Below are positions 1 through 9,367 of a DNA stretch of 64,000 nt, piece after piece. The notes beneath the pieces are model-generated. The model saw only the letters and a program-made list of their open reading frames with translations, had not been told where the DNA came from and did no database searches. Every line of letters begins with the position of its first letter. Position 1 is the stretch's first letter. This stretch comes from Methanobacteriota archaeon (GTDB lineage: Archaea; Halobacteriota; Methanomicrobia; Methanomicrobiales; Methanoculleaceae), in the NCBI GenBank assembly GCA_016841955.1, contig JAENYE010000006.1:1-64000 (forward strand). The letters run 5' to 3'. The translations under genes and the position numbers were made by a program.

Positions 1-56
<56 letters not shown>

Positions 57-151
57 CCCTCGCCCTGATCCTGCTCGGCAAGCATGACGACAAGCGGGAA
101 CTCGCTCCACGGCGACGTCGAAGTACAGCGTCCTCCTCTGATGCACCCGCG

Positions 152-180
152 AAAAACGGCGGGGAGGCGAATCTCCCCGC
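152..180 (-). terminator. Hairpin plus T-run terminator of the MFS gene
   Basis: An 8-bp inverted repeat (gcggggag at 159-166, ctccccgc at 173-180) is followed, reading the minus strand, by gccgttttt. It lies about 35 bases past the stop of the minus-strand permease gene, so it fits a transcript end for that gene. Confidence 0.6.
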
Positions 181-214
181 TCTCCTCTTCTGGTGATACG
201 CGGCGCGGGGGGGG

Positions 215-1708
215 TCACGCCCCGACGACCGCAGCCTCGATGGTCTCCTCTCCGAGGTTGTCGGCGTGAACCTCGTCCCTGCTTAAGAACGCGAGGGCGA
301 CGACGGCGAGCGAGACCGCGAAGACGGCGACGAAAACAAAATCGAACCCCGCGGCAAGCACGTCTATCCTGATCTCCGCCGGAGAGGACGCCGTGACGTG
401 GCGGTGCGACGCGACCGTGAGCATCGCCTGGATAAAAAGCATGCTGGTGAAGGAGATGCCGAGGGTTATCGGACCGGAGCGCTCCACGGAGATGAGGCTT
501 GAGACCATACCGTGCCTGTCGCGGGGGGCCATGTTCATCACCATGTTCGTGCCGGGCGAGAGCATGAGGCCGAGACCGAACCCCACGGCAGCGAGCGTGC
601 CGATGATGTAGTAAATCGTGCTCCCCGCCGAGAAGATGTGGAACATCAGGTACCCGGCGGAGACGACGAGCGCGCCGGCTATGCAGAGCCTCCGGTTCCC
701 GATGCTGTTTATGAGCATGCCGGAGAGGAAGCCGCTCGCCATCATGGCGAACGAAAGCGCGGTGAGGATGAGCCCGGAGGTCGACGGGTCAAAGCCCTTT
801 ACCAGTTCGAAGAAGAACGGGAGAAGGTAGTTGACGCCGCCGAAGAGGAAGTAGGAGAAGGCGAGCATGAGATTGACGTAGAGGAAGTTCCTGTTCGCAA
901 AGAGCCGGAAGTCAAGCAGCGGGTCGTCCGTCTTCTGCTCGTGGAGAACGAGATACCCGAGCGCGACACCTGCGGCTGCGAGTGCCGCGAGAATCGTCGG
1001 ATCCGTCCAGCCGAGTGCAGACCCTTCGCTGACGGCATAGATCAGGGACCCGAGTCCGACGAAGATCAGGACTGCCCCGAGCCGGTCGAACGGCGAGGGC
1101 GTGCCGGTTGTTGTCCGGCCTGCCGGTATCGCGTACGAGCCGAGCAGGATGGCCGCGACGCCGACCGGGACGTTGATGTAAAAGATCCAGTTCCAGGAGA
1201 GGTACTGCGTCAGGATGCCCCCGAGGATCGGGCCGGCCGCGGTCCCGAACGCCGCGAACGTGGTCACGACCCCCATCGCTTTCCCTTTCATCTTCATCGG
1301 GAGGAACGCCGCGACCAGGGCCGGGGCGATGGCGGCGATCATCGCTCCCCCGATCGCCTGGAGCACCCTTGAAGCGATCAGCATCCCGAACGAGTCAAAG
1401 ACCTCCGGGAAGAAACCGCAGAAGAACGAGCCTGCCGTGAAGACGCAGAATCCGGCGAGAAATACGGTCTTGAAACCAATCCTGTCCGCCACCTTGCCGA
1501 AGACGAGGACGCAGCCCGTCAGCACCAGCAGGTATGCCGTTGCAACCCAGCTGACCGTCGTCGAGGGGAGGTCGAAGATCGTCGAGATCGTCGGGAGGGC
1601 GATGTTCACGATCGTCCCGTCGAGCGACGTCATGAACATCGCGAGAGCAATCGAGACCATGAGCAGTGAGTACCGCTGCTGCGAGGCGTTGCCGTCCGAT
1701 GGATGCAT
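215..1708 (-). CDS. MFS multidrug efflux permease, DHA2 (EmrB/QacA) type
   Basis: A 497-residue polytopic membrane protein of the 14-helix drug:proton antiporter class. Visible family motifs are LDGTIVNIALP in the first helix (about residues 29-39), the loop 2-3 motif GKVADRIGFK (about 71-80), and the antiporter motif GPILGGILTQYLSW in helix 5. It should sit in the cytoplasmic membrane and export amphipathic compounds using the proton gradient; the substrate cannot be read from sequence. The ATG at 1708 is supported by an A/T-rich TATA-like box about 30 bases upstream, which implies a short or absent leader. It is a single-gene unit with a hairpin/T-run end. Confidence 0.9.
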   Translation of the reverse strand: MHPSDGNASQQRYSLLMVSIALAMFMTSLDGTIVNIALPTISTIFDLPSTTVSWVATAYLLVLTGCVLVFGKVADRIGFKTVFLAGFCVFTAGSFFCGFFPEVFDSFGMLIASRVLQAIGGAMIAAIAPALVAAFLPMKMKGKAMGVVTTFAAFGTAAGPILGGILTQYLSWNWIFYINVPVGVAAILLGSYAIPAGRTTTGTPSPFDRLGAVLIFVGLGSLIYAVSEGSALGWTDPTILAALAAAGVALGYLVLHEQKTDDPLLDFRLFANRNFLYVNLMLAFSYFLFGGVNYLLPFFFELVKGFDPSTSGLILTALSFAMMASGFLSGMLINSIGNRRLCIAGALVVSAGYLMFHIFSAGSTIYYIIGTLAAVGFGLGLMLSPGTNMVMNMAPRDRHGMVSSLISVERSGPITLGISFTSMLFIQAMLTVASHRHVTASSPAEIRIDVLAAGFDFVFVAVFAVSLAVVALAFLSRDEVHADNLGEETIEAAVVGA

Positions 1709-1729
1709 ATAGAACTCTGCCCGTTGATC

Positions 1730-1745
1730 AGGTTAAAATTTTTTG
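1730..1745 (-). promoter_or_regulatory. TATA-like box for the MFS gene
   Basis: The plus strand reads ggttaaaattttttg here; on the minus strand this is an A/T-rich box centred about 28 bases before the ATG at 1708. The spacing fits an archaeal TATA box with a nearly leaderless transcript. Confidence 0.5.
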
Positions 1746-1901
1746 AAACGGGTGCACCTGACTGGCCCGATTCCCTGACGGTGCCGTTAGATGTCTTTTC
1801 CGGCCGGATGGACGTTTTACCGGCAACTGCCGGCAGGCGGTAAGGTGCCCCGTTCTGCCGGGACGCTCGTGCGTACAGAGATGGGCGGCCGCAGGGATAA
1901 G

Positions 1902-2102
1902 TCAGGTAGGGCTGCGGCCGGTCTGTTCCGGGGAAGTATAGGCCAGCGTGCCCCTGACAAAAGAACGGTCGTAGATGAAATGGCCGACATAACTCACGTC
2001 GACAGCGCTGACGAAGTCGATCAGCCGCACGACGAGCGTGTTGTCTACGAGGATGTTGTCGGGTTTGATGTCCCCGTGGATGATTCCCGCTTCATGCACT
2101 TT
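1902..2102 (-). pseudogene. Fragment of a Ser/Thr protein kinase
   Basis: About 65 codons look like the middle of a Hanks-type kinase: a catalytic loop HGDIKPDN, then LIDF at the DFG position (followed by V, not G), then GTLAYTSPEQTGR, the APE-region form seen in very large multidomain kinases fused to AAA/GAF/histidine-kinase modules. The frame stops three codons after TGR, and no N-lobe (glycine loop, VAIK lysine) lies upstream, where an unrelated membrane protein gene begins at once. The piece is therefore a decayed remnant, truncated on both sides and missing the DFG glycine. Family recognition is by motif only. Confidence 0.7.
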
Positions 2103-2134
2103 TCCCGGAGGGTTGTCCGCGATACGGCGCCCCC

Positions 2135-2941
2135 TCATCCCTGCTCCGGGGAAGCGAACCGCTTGCGGATCAGCAGGTAATCGGCAGCGATCAGCACCGC
2201 GACCAGAGCCAGGGCAAGCGCTATCGCACCGGGGTTCGGCCGGGCCAGTGCCGCCGGATCGATACTCTGGAGCACCCCGAGCGTTCCCATGAGGTTCTGG
2301 AAGACGATCGTCGAGTAGATCTCCCGGACCGCGAAATAGAAGATGCTCGTCGCAAGGCCCGGGAGCATCAGAAAGACGATCATCATCGGGGTGTTGAACG
2401 GCGGGCTGTGGGCGATATGGTAGACCCCGAAGAAGATGGTTGCCATCACGATCCCGGTGACGAGTGCGAGGTGCTTCCCCGCCGGTTGTGCCAGGGATTC
2501 GCTCACCATGCCGATGGCCGCCCAGCAGACGAGGACCTCTGCGACGGACGTCGGGAAGACCTGGGCAAACCCGTTGAGGAAGACGACCGGGTCCGATGTC
2601 GGGAACCCGGAGAGAGTGTAGATGAGCGCCCCGACGATCCCTGCGAGAACAACCGCACCGAGCGCATACGGGACCGGGCGGAATCCAGTCCTGTCCGGGG
2701 AGAGGACGCCGGCCGAGATGAAGGCACGGATGGCAACGAGGGTTGCCAGGGTCCCGATGATGATGTTCGCCACGACGGCGTAGATCAGCCTTCCCGTCGG
2801 GTCCGGGTTCTGCAGCAGGAGAATCCTGCCCTCGAGCAGCCATGTGGCAAGGACCCAGACCAGGTAGAGCGCGACCGCGATGCCGAAGGCCTTTCCTCCG
2901 GAGAGCCCGGTGCTGTCGGGGACGGTTTCGACCGATGCCAT
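2135..2941 (-). CDS. CPBP/CAAX-protease-like polytopic membrane protein
   Basis: A 268-residue protein with about seven to eight hydrophobic segments. Weak resemblance to the CPBP (Abi/CAAX protease-like) family comes from a Glu in a helix (PTSVAEVLV, about residue 133), an FxxxH-like stretch FFGVYHIAH, and a later IVFQNLMGTLG helix. The canonical EExxxR motif is not evident, so it may be a degenerate or inactive member. Role unknown; membrane location is clear. It starts at the ATG at 2941 and ends just upstream of the kinase fragment in the same direction, which may mean the remnant is still co-transcribed. Confidence 0.65.
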   Translation of the reverse strand: MASVETVPDSTGLSGGKAFGIAVALYLVWVLATWLLEGRILLLQNPDPTGRLIYAVVANIIIGTLATLVAIRAFISAGVLSPDRTGFRPVPYALGAVVLAGIVGALIYTLSGFPTSDPVVFLNGFAQVFPTSVAEVLVCWAAIGMVSESLAQPAGKHLALVTGIVMATIFFGVYHIAHSPPFNTPMMIVFLMLPGLATSIFYFAVREIYSTIVFQNLMGTLGVLQSIDPAALARPNPGAIALALALVAVLIAADYLLIRKRFASPEQG

Positions 2942-3373
2942 GTAGATGAACTATATCGGAAGCGGTAGATAACCCTTTTCCGCCGGGCCTGGACCGGACT
3001 CTTTGGCGCTGTCCCTTCTCCGTCGCTCTTTAATCAGGGCCATCATGGATTTAACTCCGATGCTCCTGTGGAACGCAAGCCCCTCCGGGATCCGGGTACG
3101 GATCTGCTCGTCGTTCTTCCCGCAGGGAACACCGTTCGGGTCCGCCGCAATAAGGCAGTCGGCAAACGCTCCTGCCGTGCCGAACGGTGCATAAATATTG
3201 TCGGGCCCCGGTCTCTCGGGGCCCCTGTCCTGTAATCCCGGCGAACTTGCCACGGTGCCGGTTGGATGGCAACGGGAGCGGAATGGCGCTATTCCCGGGA
3301 TTTCCATCCCCTGGTGATGTGTATTCAAGATCGATCGGTTTAACCCCTATGATGGAAGACAGTACGGATACGT
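2942..3373. other. Intergenic region, no convincing gene
   Basis: A minus-strand frame at 2951-3328 stays open and its middle part (around GVPCGKNDEQIRTRIPEG) has a protein-like composition, but there is no good start signal and I recognise no family. A TATA-like ataaatatt lies at 3191-3199. Just before trkH the sequence cggtttaac (about 3335-3345) could serve as its box. Confidence 0.4.
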
Positions 3374-4846
3374 ATGGCGCGGTTCTCGGACTTCTCGGCC
3401 ATCGCCCCTGACCTGGGTCGCATCTTCCTCTTCATGGGTCTGATATCCTATCTCCCCCTGCTCATCGGTCTCTTCTACAGGGAGGATGGCGTCCTGCCGG
3501 CGATGGCTTCTGCTCCGACGGCTTTTATCGTGCTCGGCTTCCTCCTCACCCGGATTCCGGAGAGCGAGCGGGAGCCGCCGCTCTCCATCGCTCTCGGATC
3601 GGTGGCACTGACGTGGCTCGTCGCCTCGCTGATCGGTGCTCTTCCGTTCGTTCTGGGTATCGGGATGCCCTACACCGATGCGGTCTTCGAGGCGATGTCC
3701 GGGTGGACGTCGACGGGCCTGACCCTGATCCCCGATGTCGACGCCGTGCCCCGGACCATCCTCTTCTGGCGGTCTTTCACCCAGTGGGTGGGCGGAATCG
3801 GGATCGTCGCCTTTACCATCGCGCTGGCGAGCCGGTCGAGCCTGACGAGCTTCCGGCTCTACCGTTCCGAGGGCCGGAGCGAGACGCTGATGCCGAGCGT
3901 TGTGGCAACTGCGGTGCAGATGTGGCGCATCTACCTCTTCCTCACCGCGGCCGGGATCGGGTTGATCCTGCTTTCGGGAGTCTCCCTCTGGGACGCGATC
4001 AATATTTCCATGACCGCGATAGCCACCGGAGGGTTCTCGGTCCACTCGGAAGGGATTATGTACTACCAGAACCCGCTGCTCGAAGTGCTGATCGTTCCCA
4101 TCATGATTGCAGGCGCCCTACCCTTCAAGATCTACTACCTGCTGTACTACCGGAGACAGATCCGCCTCTTTGAGAACTCGCAGGCCCGCCTGCTCTTTCT
4201 GCTGATCGCGTCCGGCACGGGTCTGGTCACCTACGACCTGATTGTTCTCACGCAGGTTCTCCCCATCGAAGCCCTCAGGGAAGGGCTTTTCATGGTGACG
4301 AGCGCGGTCACCTGCACCGGGTTCAACAACACCAACCCGTTTGCCTGGTCCAGCGTCACGGTGCTCTTTCTCTCGGTATTCATGCTCATCGGCGGTTCAG
4401 CGGGGAGCACCGCCGGTGGAATCAAGTTGTCCCGGGTAAACCTCGGTATAAATACACTCCTGTGGTGGTTCCGCCGGCTATACACCAGCAGTCGAGTGCT
4501 TATTCCGTTTCGTCACGAAGGAAAAGGGGTAGGAAACAGCATCGCCGAGTATGAGGTTTCCAAGAACATGCTCGTCATCGTGCTCTTTATCCTGACCGTC
4601 TTTGTCGGTTCGATTCTGCTCCTGCACCTTGACCCTGCATCGGCGTTCGACTCGAGCGACGTGATCTTTGACGTGGTCTCTGCGATTGCGAACGTCGGGC
4701 TGTCCACCGGGTTCGTGAACCCGGAGATGAGTCTGGCCGCAAAATGGCTTTTCATCATGATCATGTGGGCAGGCCGGTTGGAGATTATCCCGGTGATCGC
4801 CCTTGTAATGGGAGTGTTCCGGCAGGTTAGCCTGAAACAGGCGTGA
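3374..4846 (+). CDS. trkH: TrkH-type potassium uptake channel subunit
   Basis: A 490-residue membrane protein with the four membrane-pore-membrane repeats of the Trk/Ktr/HKT superfamily. The four filter loops are visible: SGWTSTGLT, AIATGGFS, AVTCTGFN and ANVGLSTG, each with the conserved glycine, and the gating-loop sequence GGSAGSTAGGIK follows the third. It mediates K+ entry across the cytoplasmic membrane, normally with a cytoplasmic NAD/ATP-binding TrkA ring; no trkA lies next to it, so the partner must be encoded elsewhere. The ATG at 3374 gives a first helix at the normal place. Length is standard for the family. Confidence 0.95.
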   Translation: MARFSDFSAIAPDLGRIFLFMGLISYLPLLIGLFYREDGVLPAMASAPTAFIVLGFLLTRIPESEREPPLSIALGSVALTWLVASLIGALPFVLGIGMPYTDAVFEAMSGWTSTGLTLIPDVDAVPRTILFWRSFTQWVGGIGIVAFTIALASRSSLTSFRLYRSEGRSETLMPSVVATAVQMWRIYLFLTAAGIGLILLSGVSLWDAINISMTAIATGGFSVHSEGIMYYQNPLLEVLIVPIMIAGALPFKIYYLLYYRRQIRLFENSQARLLFLLIASGTGLVTYDLIVLTQVLPIEALREGLFMVTSAVTCTGFNNTNPFAWSSVTVLFLSVFMLIGGSAGSTAGGIKLSRVNLGINTLLWWFRRLYTSSRVLIPFRHEGKGVGNSIAEYEVSKNMLVIVLFILTVFVGSILLLHLDPASAFDSSDVIFDVVSAIANVGLSTGFVNPEMSLAAKWLFIMIMWAGRLEIIPVIALVMGVFRQVSLKQA

Positions 4847-5341
4847 TACCCGATCCCCGTCGTGCCGGGATCAGGCCCTTTCCCGTCGAGTCTGCAGGAC
4901 GGCGTGCAGCTGCTCGTCCGGGTGCGTGTCGCCTGCCCTGCTCACCAGAGTAGCAAGGAGACAGGGCTCAATCACTGTACAGCAAAAGGGTGACGCTACC
5001 CGTTTCGTGAACGGTGCTTTTGAGGTGCGTCTCTTCGGATGGATGGCGCTGACGCGATATTACCTTTTCCAGCCACCATTGGAGACAGATCTCATCACCT
5101 ACTGGTTTATGAGTGGATAGGCATGATGATCGGTTTTTAACCCGCTATCCGGCGAACTGGTGGCTGGTGAAGAGAGGCATCAAGGAACGGATGTGATCGG
5201 ACGGGAGAATGCCGATGCCGTCGATCAACCGGGCGGGCTGCATTGACTCATTGGGGATGGTACTCGACCTCTGCGACAGGGCGGATATCCGGGAGGATAG
5301 AATTATCTGCACTGAGATGATCAGGGCACCCGGCGATCGGT
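4847..5341. other. Intergenic region, no supported gene
   Basis: Two short plus-strand frames (4926-5120 and 5209-5466) have no recognisable motif and unremarkable start signals. The second overlaps the next gene in another frame. I see no RNA gene or clear repeat here. Confidence 0.4.
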
Positions 5342-5746
5342 ATGATCGGAGAAATGGTTGGAGAATTGACAGGCAAAGTGGTCGGAAAGCGTCTTACTCG
5401 CCATTACGGGGGAGACCTGAAGATCGAGAGGACCATAGAGTCGCAAGGAAAGATTCTCGACACTGAAGTGACCTTTATGGCCACATTCTGGTCGAAGGAG
5501 AGGCCCCAGGGCGGCATGTTCTCGAAGGGCAATGGGATCATGATGACCAAAACCGGTGAAAAGGTCGTGCTGCACGGGTCTGGGATAAGTATTCAGGGAA
5601 AAGGTCCCGGGTGGAGCATGCGGGGAATCCGGTATCTGCAGACCTCCTCGCCCGCCCTGAGCCGGCTCAATGATGTGGCGCTGGTCTTTGAGATCGAGTT
5701 CGATCCCGATGGAACGGTCCATGACAGGATGTGGGAGTGGAAATAA
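5342..5746 (+). CDS. Conserved hypothetical protein, 134 aa
   Basis: A 134-residue soluble protein without signal peptide or membrane segment. The sequence alternates hydrophobic and polar residues in a beta-rich pattern (for example DTEVTFMATFWSKERP and GIMMTKTGEKVVLHGSGIS) and ends in a tryptophan-rich MWEWK. I do not recognise the family. It stands alone, with unannotated stretches of about 500 bases on both sides. The codon pattern looks coding and the frame is uninterrupted, so I take it as real, but the function is unknown. Confidence 0.65.
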   Translation: MIGEMVGELTGKVVGKRLTRHYGGDLKIERTIESQGKILDTEVTFMATFWSKERPQGGMFSKGNGIMMTKTGEKVVLHGSGISIQGKGPGWSMRGIRYLQTSSPALSRLNDVALVFEIEFDPDGTVHDRMWEWK

Positions 5747-6232
5747 ATCCCTCCTCAAACCAACGCGGAATACCGAAGGGTTCTGGCGCACCGTGACGGA
5801 GCGCGCTCCTTAAAATCCGATATTCATTCCTGGAAGCCACAAAATCGGGGTGCGGGATACCGGATCCAAAGAGGGATTTCGGGCAGATCTGCTCCGGGGA
5901 ATATGTTTGCCGACATCCACTCCCCGGAGCCGGTGTTAAAATCGGAAAATATCGGTAATCCGGCCTTCTTCCAGACGGGGGGAGGGGCGAGTTTTCCCTC
6001 ACCCAAACGCCGGAATGCTTTCTTACCGGACCTGCGGTACGTCCGCTCCCCTGCTCTCTGCCGGGGGCTTTTGTTCTTCCGTAAAGAGATGGTCGACACC
6101 CAGGATCGTGTTCGACCATGCCGGGTCGTCGCCGATCAGAGACGGGTGCCGATTTCTTGTACGCGCACAATCCCGGATGAAAGTGTGTGATTTTTCTAAA
6201 ATTGCCCGCCACCCGCGACAAAGAATTCGGCA
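5747..6232. other. Intergenic region, no supported gene
   Basis: Several short open frames occur on both strands, none with recognisable motifs. A perfect 12-bp palindrome ggagcgcgctcc lies at 5798-5809 followed by ttaaaat, a possible transcript end for the preceding gene. Confidence 0.4.
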
Positions 6233-6243
6233 TGTTTTTAAAC
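6233..6243 (+). promoter_or_regulatory. TATA-like box before the C69 peptidase gene
   Basis: The run gtttttaaac is centred about 27 bases before the ATG at 6265, the spacing expected for a TATA box driving a leaderless archaeal transcript. This supports 6265 over the upstream in-frame ATGs at 6187 and 6232. Confidence 0.55.
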
Positions 6244-6264
6244 CCGGGTTGTTTCCATTTCTGT

Positions 6265-8085
6265 ATGCTAAAACGTATCGACAGAACCGACCTTATACGA
6301 AGCGGCCTGTGCCTGCTCGTTGCATTCCTGCTCCTGTCGGCAAATGCAACGGCATGCACCACGTTTGCGATAACCCCCGATGCATCCGAAGACGGATCGA
6401 TGTACGTCGGGCATACGAATGACGGAGTCGGAAAAGACTGGAGAAACGTCGACGATATAAGCCTTCTCTACGTCCCTGCGGCCGATCATGCGCCCGGAGC
6501 GCAAAGGCCGGTGTATTACGACCCGGACAGCGGTTCGGATGCGGCAGGAGGCAAGACAGCCGGCAATTCGAGCCTGATTCTCGGGTATATCGATCAGGTG
6601 CCGCACACCTACGCCTACTACACCGGATCCTACGGCATGATGAACGACCACCAGCTGCTCTCCGGCGAATGCACCGATTACGCGAAAGTCGAACTCAATG
6701 CAGTCGAAGGAAAGCGGATCTTTTACTCTTCGGAGCTCTCGAACATAGCGATGGAGCGGTGCACGAAAGCACGGGAGGCGGTCGAACTGGTCGGCGACCT
6801 GATTGATACCTACGGCTATTACGGAACCGGCGAGACGCTCATCTTCGCCGACCCGGAGGAGGCGTGGGTCATCGAGATGTGCTCGAGCCTCGATGAAGAG
6901 GACGGCGGGGGCCTCTGGGTCGCACAGAAGATCCCCGACGGAGAGGTCTTTGTCGCGGCAAACGAGTTCAGGATCCGCGAAGTTGTCCAGGGAGATCCGG
7001 ATATGCTGTACTCGAAAGATCTCTTCAGCAAGCTCGAAGAGGCCGGCGTGTGGTCTCCTGCAGACGCCCCTCTCGACTGGCTCGAGGCCGTCAGTTACGG
7101 CGAGTATTCGCACCCCTACTACTCGCTGATGCGGGTCTGGCGCATACAGGACCGACTCGCCCCGTCGCTCAACCTGAGCCCGTACGTTGAGAATTCATAC
7201 ACGAAGGCGTATCCGTTCACCGTCACGCCCGATGAGAAGGTCAACCTCACCGGGACATTCTCGCTCTTCCGGGATCACTACGAAGGAACCGATTTCGACC
7301 TCTCCGCAGGCGGTGCCGCAGGGCCGTTCGGGAACCCGTATCGGTATTTAGGGCCTGCCGATGCCCACACGGATTTCCAGAACGAGTCGTACATGGAGGT
7401 CCGCCCCGGGGCAAACCCGCGGCCGATCTCGGCGGTCTTCTGCAGTTACAGCTACATTGCCCAGGCACGGTCGTCTCTCCCCGACCCGGTGGGAGGCGTG
7501 CTCTGGTTTGGTCCGGCGGTCACGTACGAGACGGTCTACGCGCCGATGTACGCAGGCTCCGAGAACGTATCCGCCGCATACACGACCGGCGACCGGTTGA
7601 AATACGATTACAACACCGCGTACTGGACATTCGACCTCTTAACGAACTGGGCCATGCTTCGCTACGATGCGATGATCGACGCTATCGCCGCAGAGCAGGG
7701 CAAGCTCGAATCCGAGTCGATAGCCCTCGTCCAGGAGACCGACAGACAGGCGGTCGAGCTCATCGCTGCCGGCGACGAGGAAGGTGCGGCGCGTCTCCTT
7801 ACGAACTTCACCGTTACACGGGGCGATGAGATAATCGACGAGTGGCACGATCTCACGGGCACGCTGATCGTCACGTATGCAAACGGCCTCGTCACCGACC
7901 CCGAGACGGAGGCGGTCGAGGAGCCCGGGTATCCGGCGTGGTGGCTGAACGAGACCGGGTACCCGTACGGGCCGCGGGTCTACCAGCTTGACGACCTCCG
8001 CGCCACCGGCGGGCTGAACTATACCGGCAACACAGTCTGGGTTTCGAAGAATGCAACGTTTGCAGACATCCGGGAACTTATCTGA
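6265..8085 (+). CDS. Secreted C69-family dipeptidase (Ntn hydrolase)
   Basis: A 606-residue protein of peptidase family C69 (U34). A signal peptide (about residues 1-30, hydrophobic core CLLVAFLLLSANATA) is followed directly by CTTF, so processing would expose the N-terminal Cys nucleophile typical of Ntn hydrolases. The next stretch, DGSMYVGHTNDG, is also typical. These enzymes hydrolyse dipeptides; with a signal peptide it should act outside the membrane. Start chosen at 6265 because it leaves a clean signal peptide and sits the right distance from a TATA-like box. It is a single-gene unit followed by a T-run. Confidence 0.88.
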   Translation: MLKRIDRTDLIRSGLCLLVAFLLLSANATACTTFAITPDASEDGSMYVGHTNDGVGKDWRNVDDISLLYVPAADHAPGAQRPVYYDPDSGSDAAGGKTAGNSSLILGYIDQVPHTYAYYTGSYGMMNDHQLLSGECTDYAKVELNAVEGKRIFYSSELSNIAMERCTKAREAVELVGDLIDTYGYYGTGETLIFADPEEAWVIEMCSSLDEEDGGGLWVAQKIPDGEVFVAANEFRIREVVQGDPDMLYSKDLFSKLEEAGVWSPADAPLDWLEAVSYGEYSHPYYSLMRVWRIQDRLAPSLNLSPYVENSYTKAYPFTVTPDEKVNLTGTFSLFRDHYEGTDFDLSAGGAAGPFGNPYRYLGPADAHTDFQNESYMEVRPGANPRPISAVFCSYSYIAQARSSLPDPVGGVLWFGPAVTYETVYAPMYAGSENVSAAYTTGDRLKYDYNTAYWTFDLLTNWAMLRYDAMIDAIAAEQGKLESESIALVQETDRQAVELIAAGDEEGAARLLTNFTVTRGDEIIDEWHDLTGTLIVTYANGLVTDPETEAVEEPGYPAWWLNETGYPYGPRVYQLDDLRATGGLNYTGNTVWVSKNATFADIRELI

Positions 8086-8091
8086 CCTCTC

Positions 8092-8102
8092 TCTTTTTTC
8101 CC
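8092..8102 (+). terminator. Oligo-T terminator after the C69 gene
   Basis: A pyrimidine run tctcttttttc lies just past the stop at 8085, the usual form of an archaeal terminator. No strong hairpin precedes it. Confidence 0.4.
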
Positions 8103-8197
8103 GGGTTTCCGACCTCGCTTGACTGCCGGCACCGGCCGGGCGACACTGTTATATGACGTGAGCAGGATGGGGTGCACCCTGGAACGGAGGGAGATCC

Positions 8198-8956
8198 ATG
8201 AGACAAGTCATCCTGATTGCGGCGGTTGTATCCCTGCTCCTCCTCGTCGGTTGCGCCAGCGCCGGCGACGTGGGCACTGCCGGGATGCGGAACGGAACGA
8301 CGGTGCAGATCGAGAGCGGTGGCCAGAGTTACCCGGCCTACATCGCAGCGCCCGGGGACGGCGGGCCGTATCCGGCCGTGGTGCTGATTCACTCCTTCAA
8401 CGGACTGGAGCCCGGTTACCGGGATCTGGTCGACCGCTTTGCCGGGGAGGGGTTCGTCGTCATCGCTCCCGAGTGGCAGACCTTTAACGAGTCACCGGAG
8501 GATGCCGTGATGGAGGGGCTGATCCGGGACACGGTCACGTATCTCGGGACCCGGCCCGACGTCAACGCAAGCAGCATCGGCCTGACGGGGTTCTGCGCGG
8601 GCGGACGCTACACGATGCTCTTCCTGCCGCAGATTGAGGAGTTCGACTCGGCTGTCGCCTGGTACGGCTTCCCCTACTCCGGCGGGCAGGCGAACGGGAC
8701 CGCCCCTGTAGAACTGATCGACAACATCACCGACCCGATGCTGATCATTCACGGCACGGCGGACGAGGCGAGCCCGGTGGTCGATATCTACCGGTATGCG
8801 ACTGCTCTCGATACGGCCGGGAAGTACTTCGAGCTCAAGGTCTACCAGGGCGAGCCGCACGGGTTCATGATCGAAGACGGGCAGCTCTCGGAGAGCCCTG
8901 TCGCAGAGAACGCCTACGGGGAGATGGTCACGTTCTTCAACCGGACGCTTGGGTGA
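8198..8956 (+). CDS. Secreted dienelactone hydrolase family protein
   Basis: A 252-residue alpha/beta hydrolase. The N-terminus (about 1-22, ending LLLLVGCAS) is a signal peptide with a lipobox-like Cys, so the protein is probably exported and possibly lipid-anchored. The nucleophile elbow reads GFCAGG, giving the Cys nucleophile typical of dienelactone hydrolases. HGTADE supplies the Asp region and GEPHGF the catalytic His. The natural substrate is unknown; family members cleave lactones or esters. The start at 8198 is preceded by the purine-rich ggagggagatcc, a good ribosome-binding site. Confidence 0.88.
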   Translation: MRQVILIAAVVSLLLLVGCASAGDVGTAGMRNGTTVQIESGGQSYPAYIAAPGDGGPYPAVVLIHSFNGLEPGYRDLVDRFAGEGFVVIAPEWQTFNESPEDAVMEGLIRDTVTYLGTRPDVNASSIGLTGFCAGGRYTMLFLPQIEEFDSAVAWYGFPYSGGQANGTAPVELIDNITDPMLIIHGTADEASPVVDIYRYATALDTAGKYFELKVYQGEPHGFMIEDGQLSESPVAENAYGEMVTFFNRTLG

Positions 8957-8980
8957 GACGCTATTTTACTGGACATTTCT

Positions 8981-9342
8981 CATTTTTTGGCTCTGTTGAA
9001 ACCCTATCCTGATCTTCATCCTTACCCTGATGAGGCTGGTGCCGGACTAGGCTTGTCCTTGGGACGACCTTTCTTCTCGGGCATGTCCTCATACAGTGGA
9101 CCGTGGTGGCTATCGCCATTGGGGGTGGGGCTGACGTGGAGGGGGAGACCCCCTCCCCTGTCTCTAACTCGCGAAAATCCGCATGCCTCATCGACCCCAC
9201 CCCACCCGGCCTCCGGCCTCCTCCCCCGCCCTAGGGGCGGGGGCAGTCATGGCGATACTTGGTAGAAAGCCGTGCCCCTGAGTACCCCCTGATTGTGGCC
9301 ATCTGGAACAAACAGGTGGGGTTTCAACAAAGCCCATTTTTC
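8981..9342. mobile_element. Small non-autonomous TIR element with 8-bp target duplication
   Basis: Terminal inverted repeats ggctctgttgaaaccc (8989-9004) and gggtttcaacaaagcc (9319-9334) match at 15 of 16 positions. They are flanked by catttttt (8981-8988) and catttttc (9335-9342), a likely 8-bp target duplication with one mismatch. The 346-bp interior has no full transposase. On the minus strand, codons reading PEKKGRPKDKPSPAP followed by a stop may be the tail of a lost transposase or other gene. TIR sequence and duplication size resemble the IS6-like group, an inference only. It also contains one copy of the hairpin repeat. Confidence 0.65.
9093..9265 (+). repeat. Hairpin repeat family, copy A
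   Basis: It starts with agtggaccgtgg and ctatcgcc, followed by a G-rich then C-rich stretch, and ends near atggcgatact. The start matches the other three copies at 30388, 33747 (reverse) and 36474. The interior folds on itself: gagggggagaccccctc near 9138 and gcccta ggggc near 9229. It is the most diverged copy and lies inside the TIR element. Confidence 0.6.
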
Positions 9343-9367
9343 AATAGATTGTATATTGTTATGGTGT

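Noticed and set aside
1902-2843. 313-codon minus-strand frame covering the kinase motifs
   Set aside because: Only the last 65 codons resemble a kinase; the rest is an out-of-frame shadow of the membrane protein gene at 2135-2941, so I call a fragment, not a gene.
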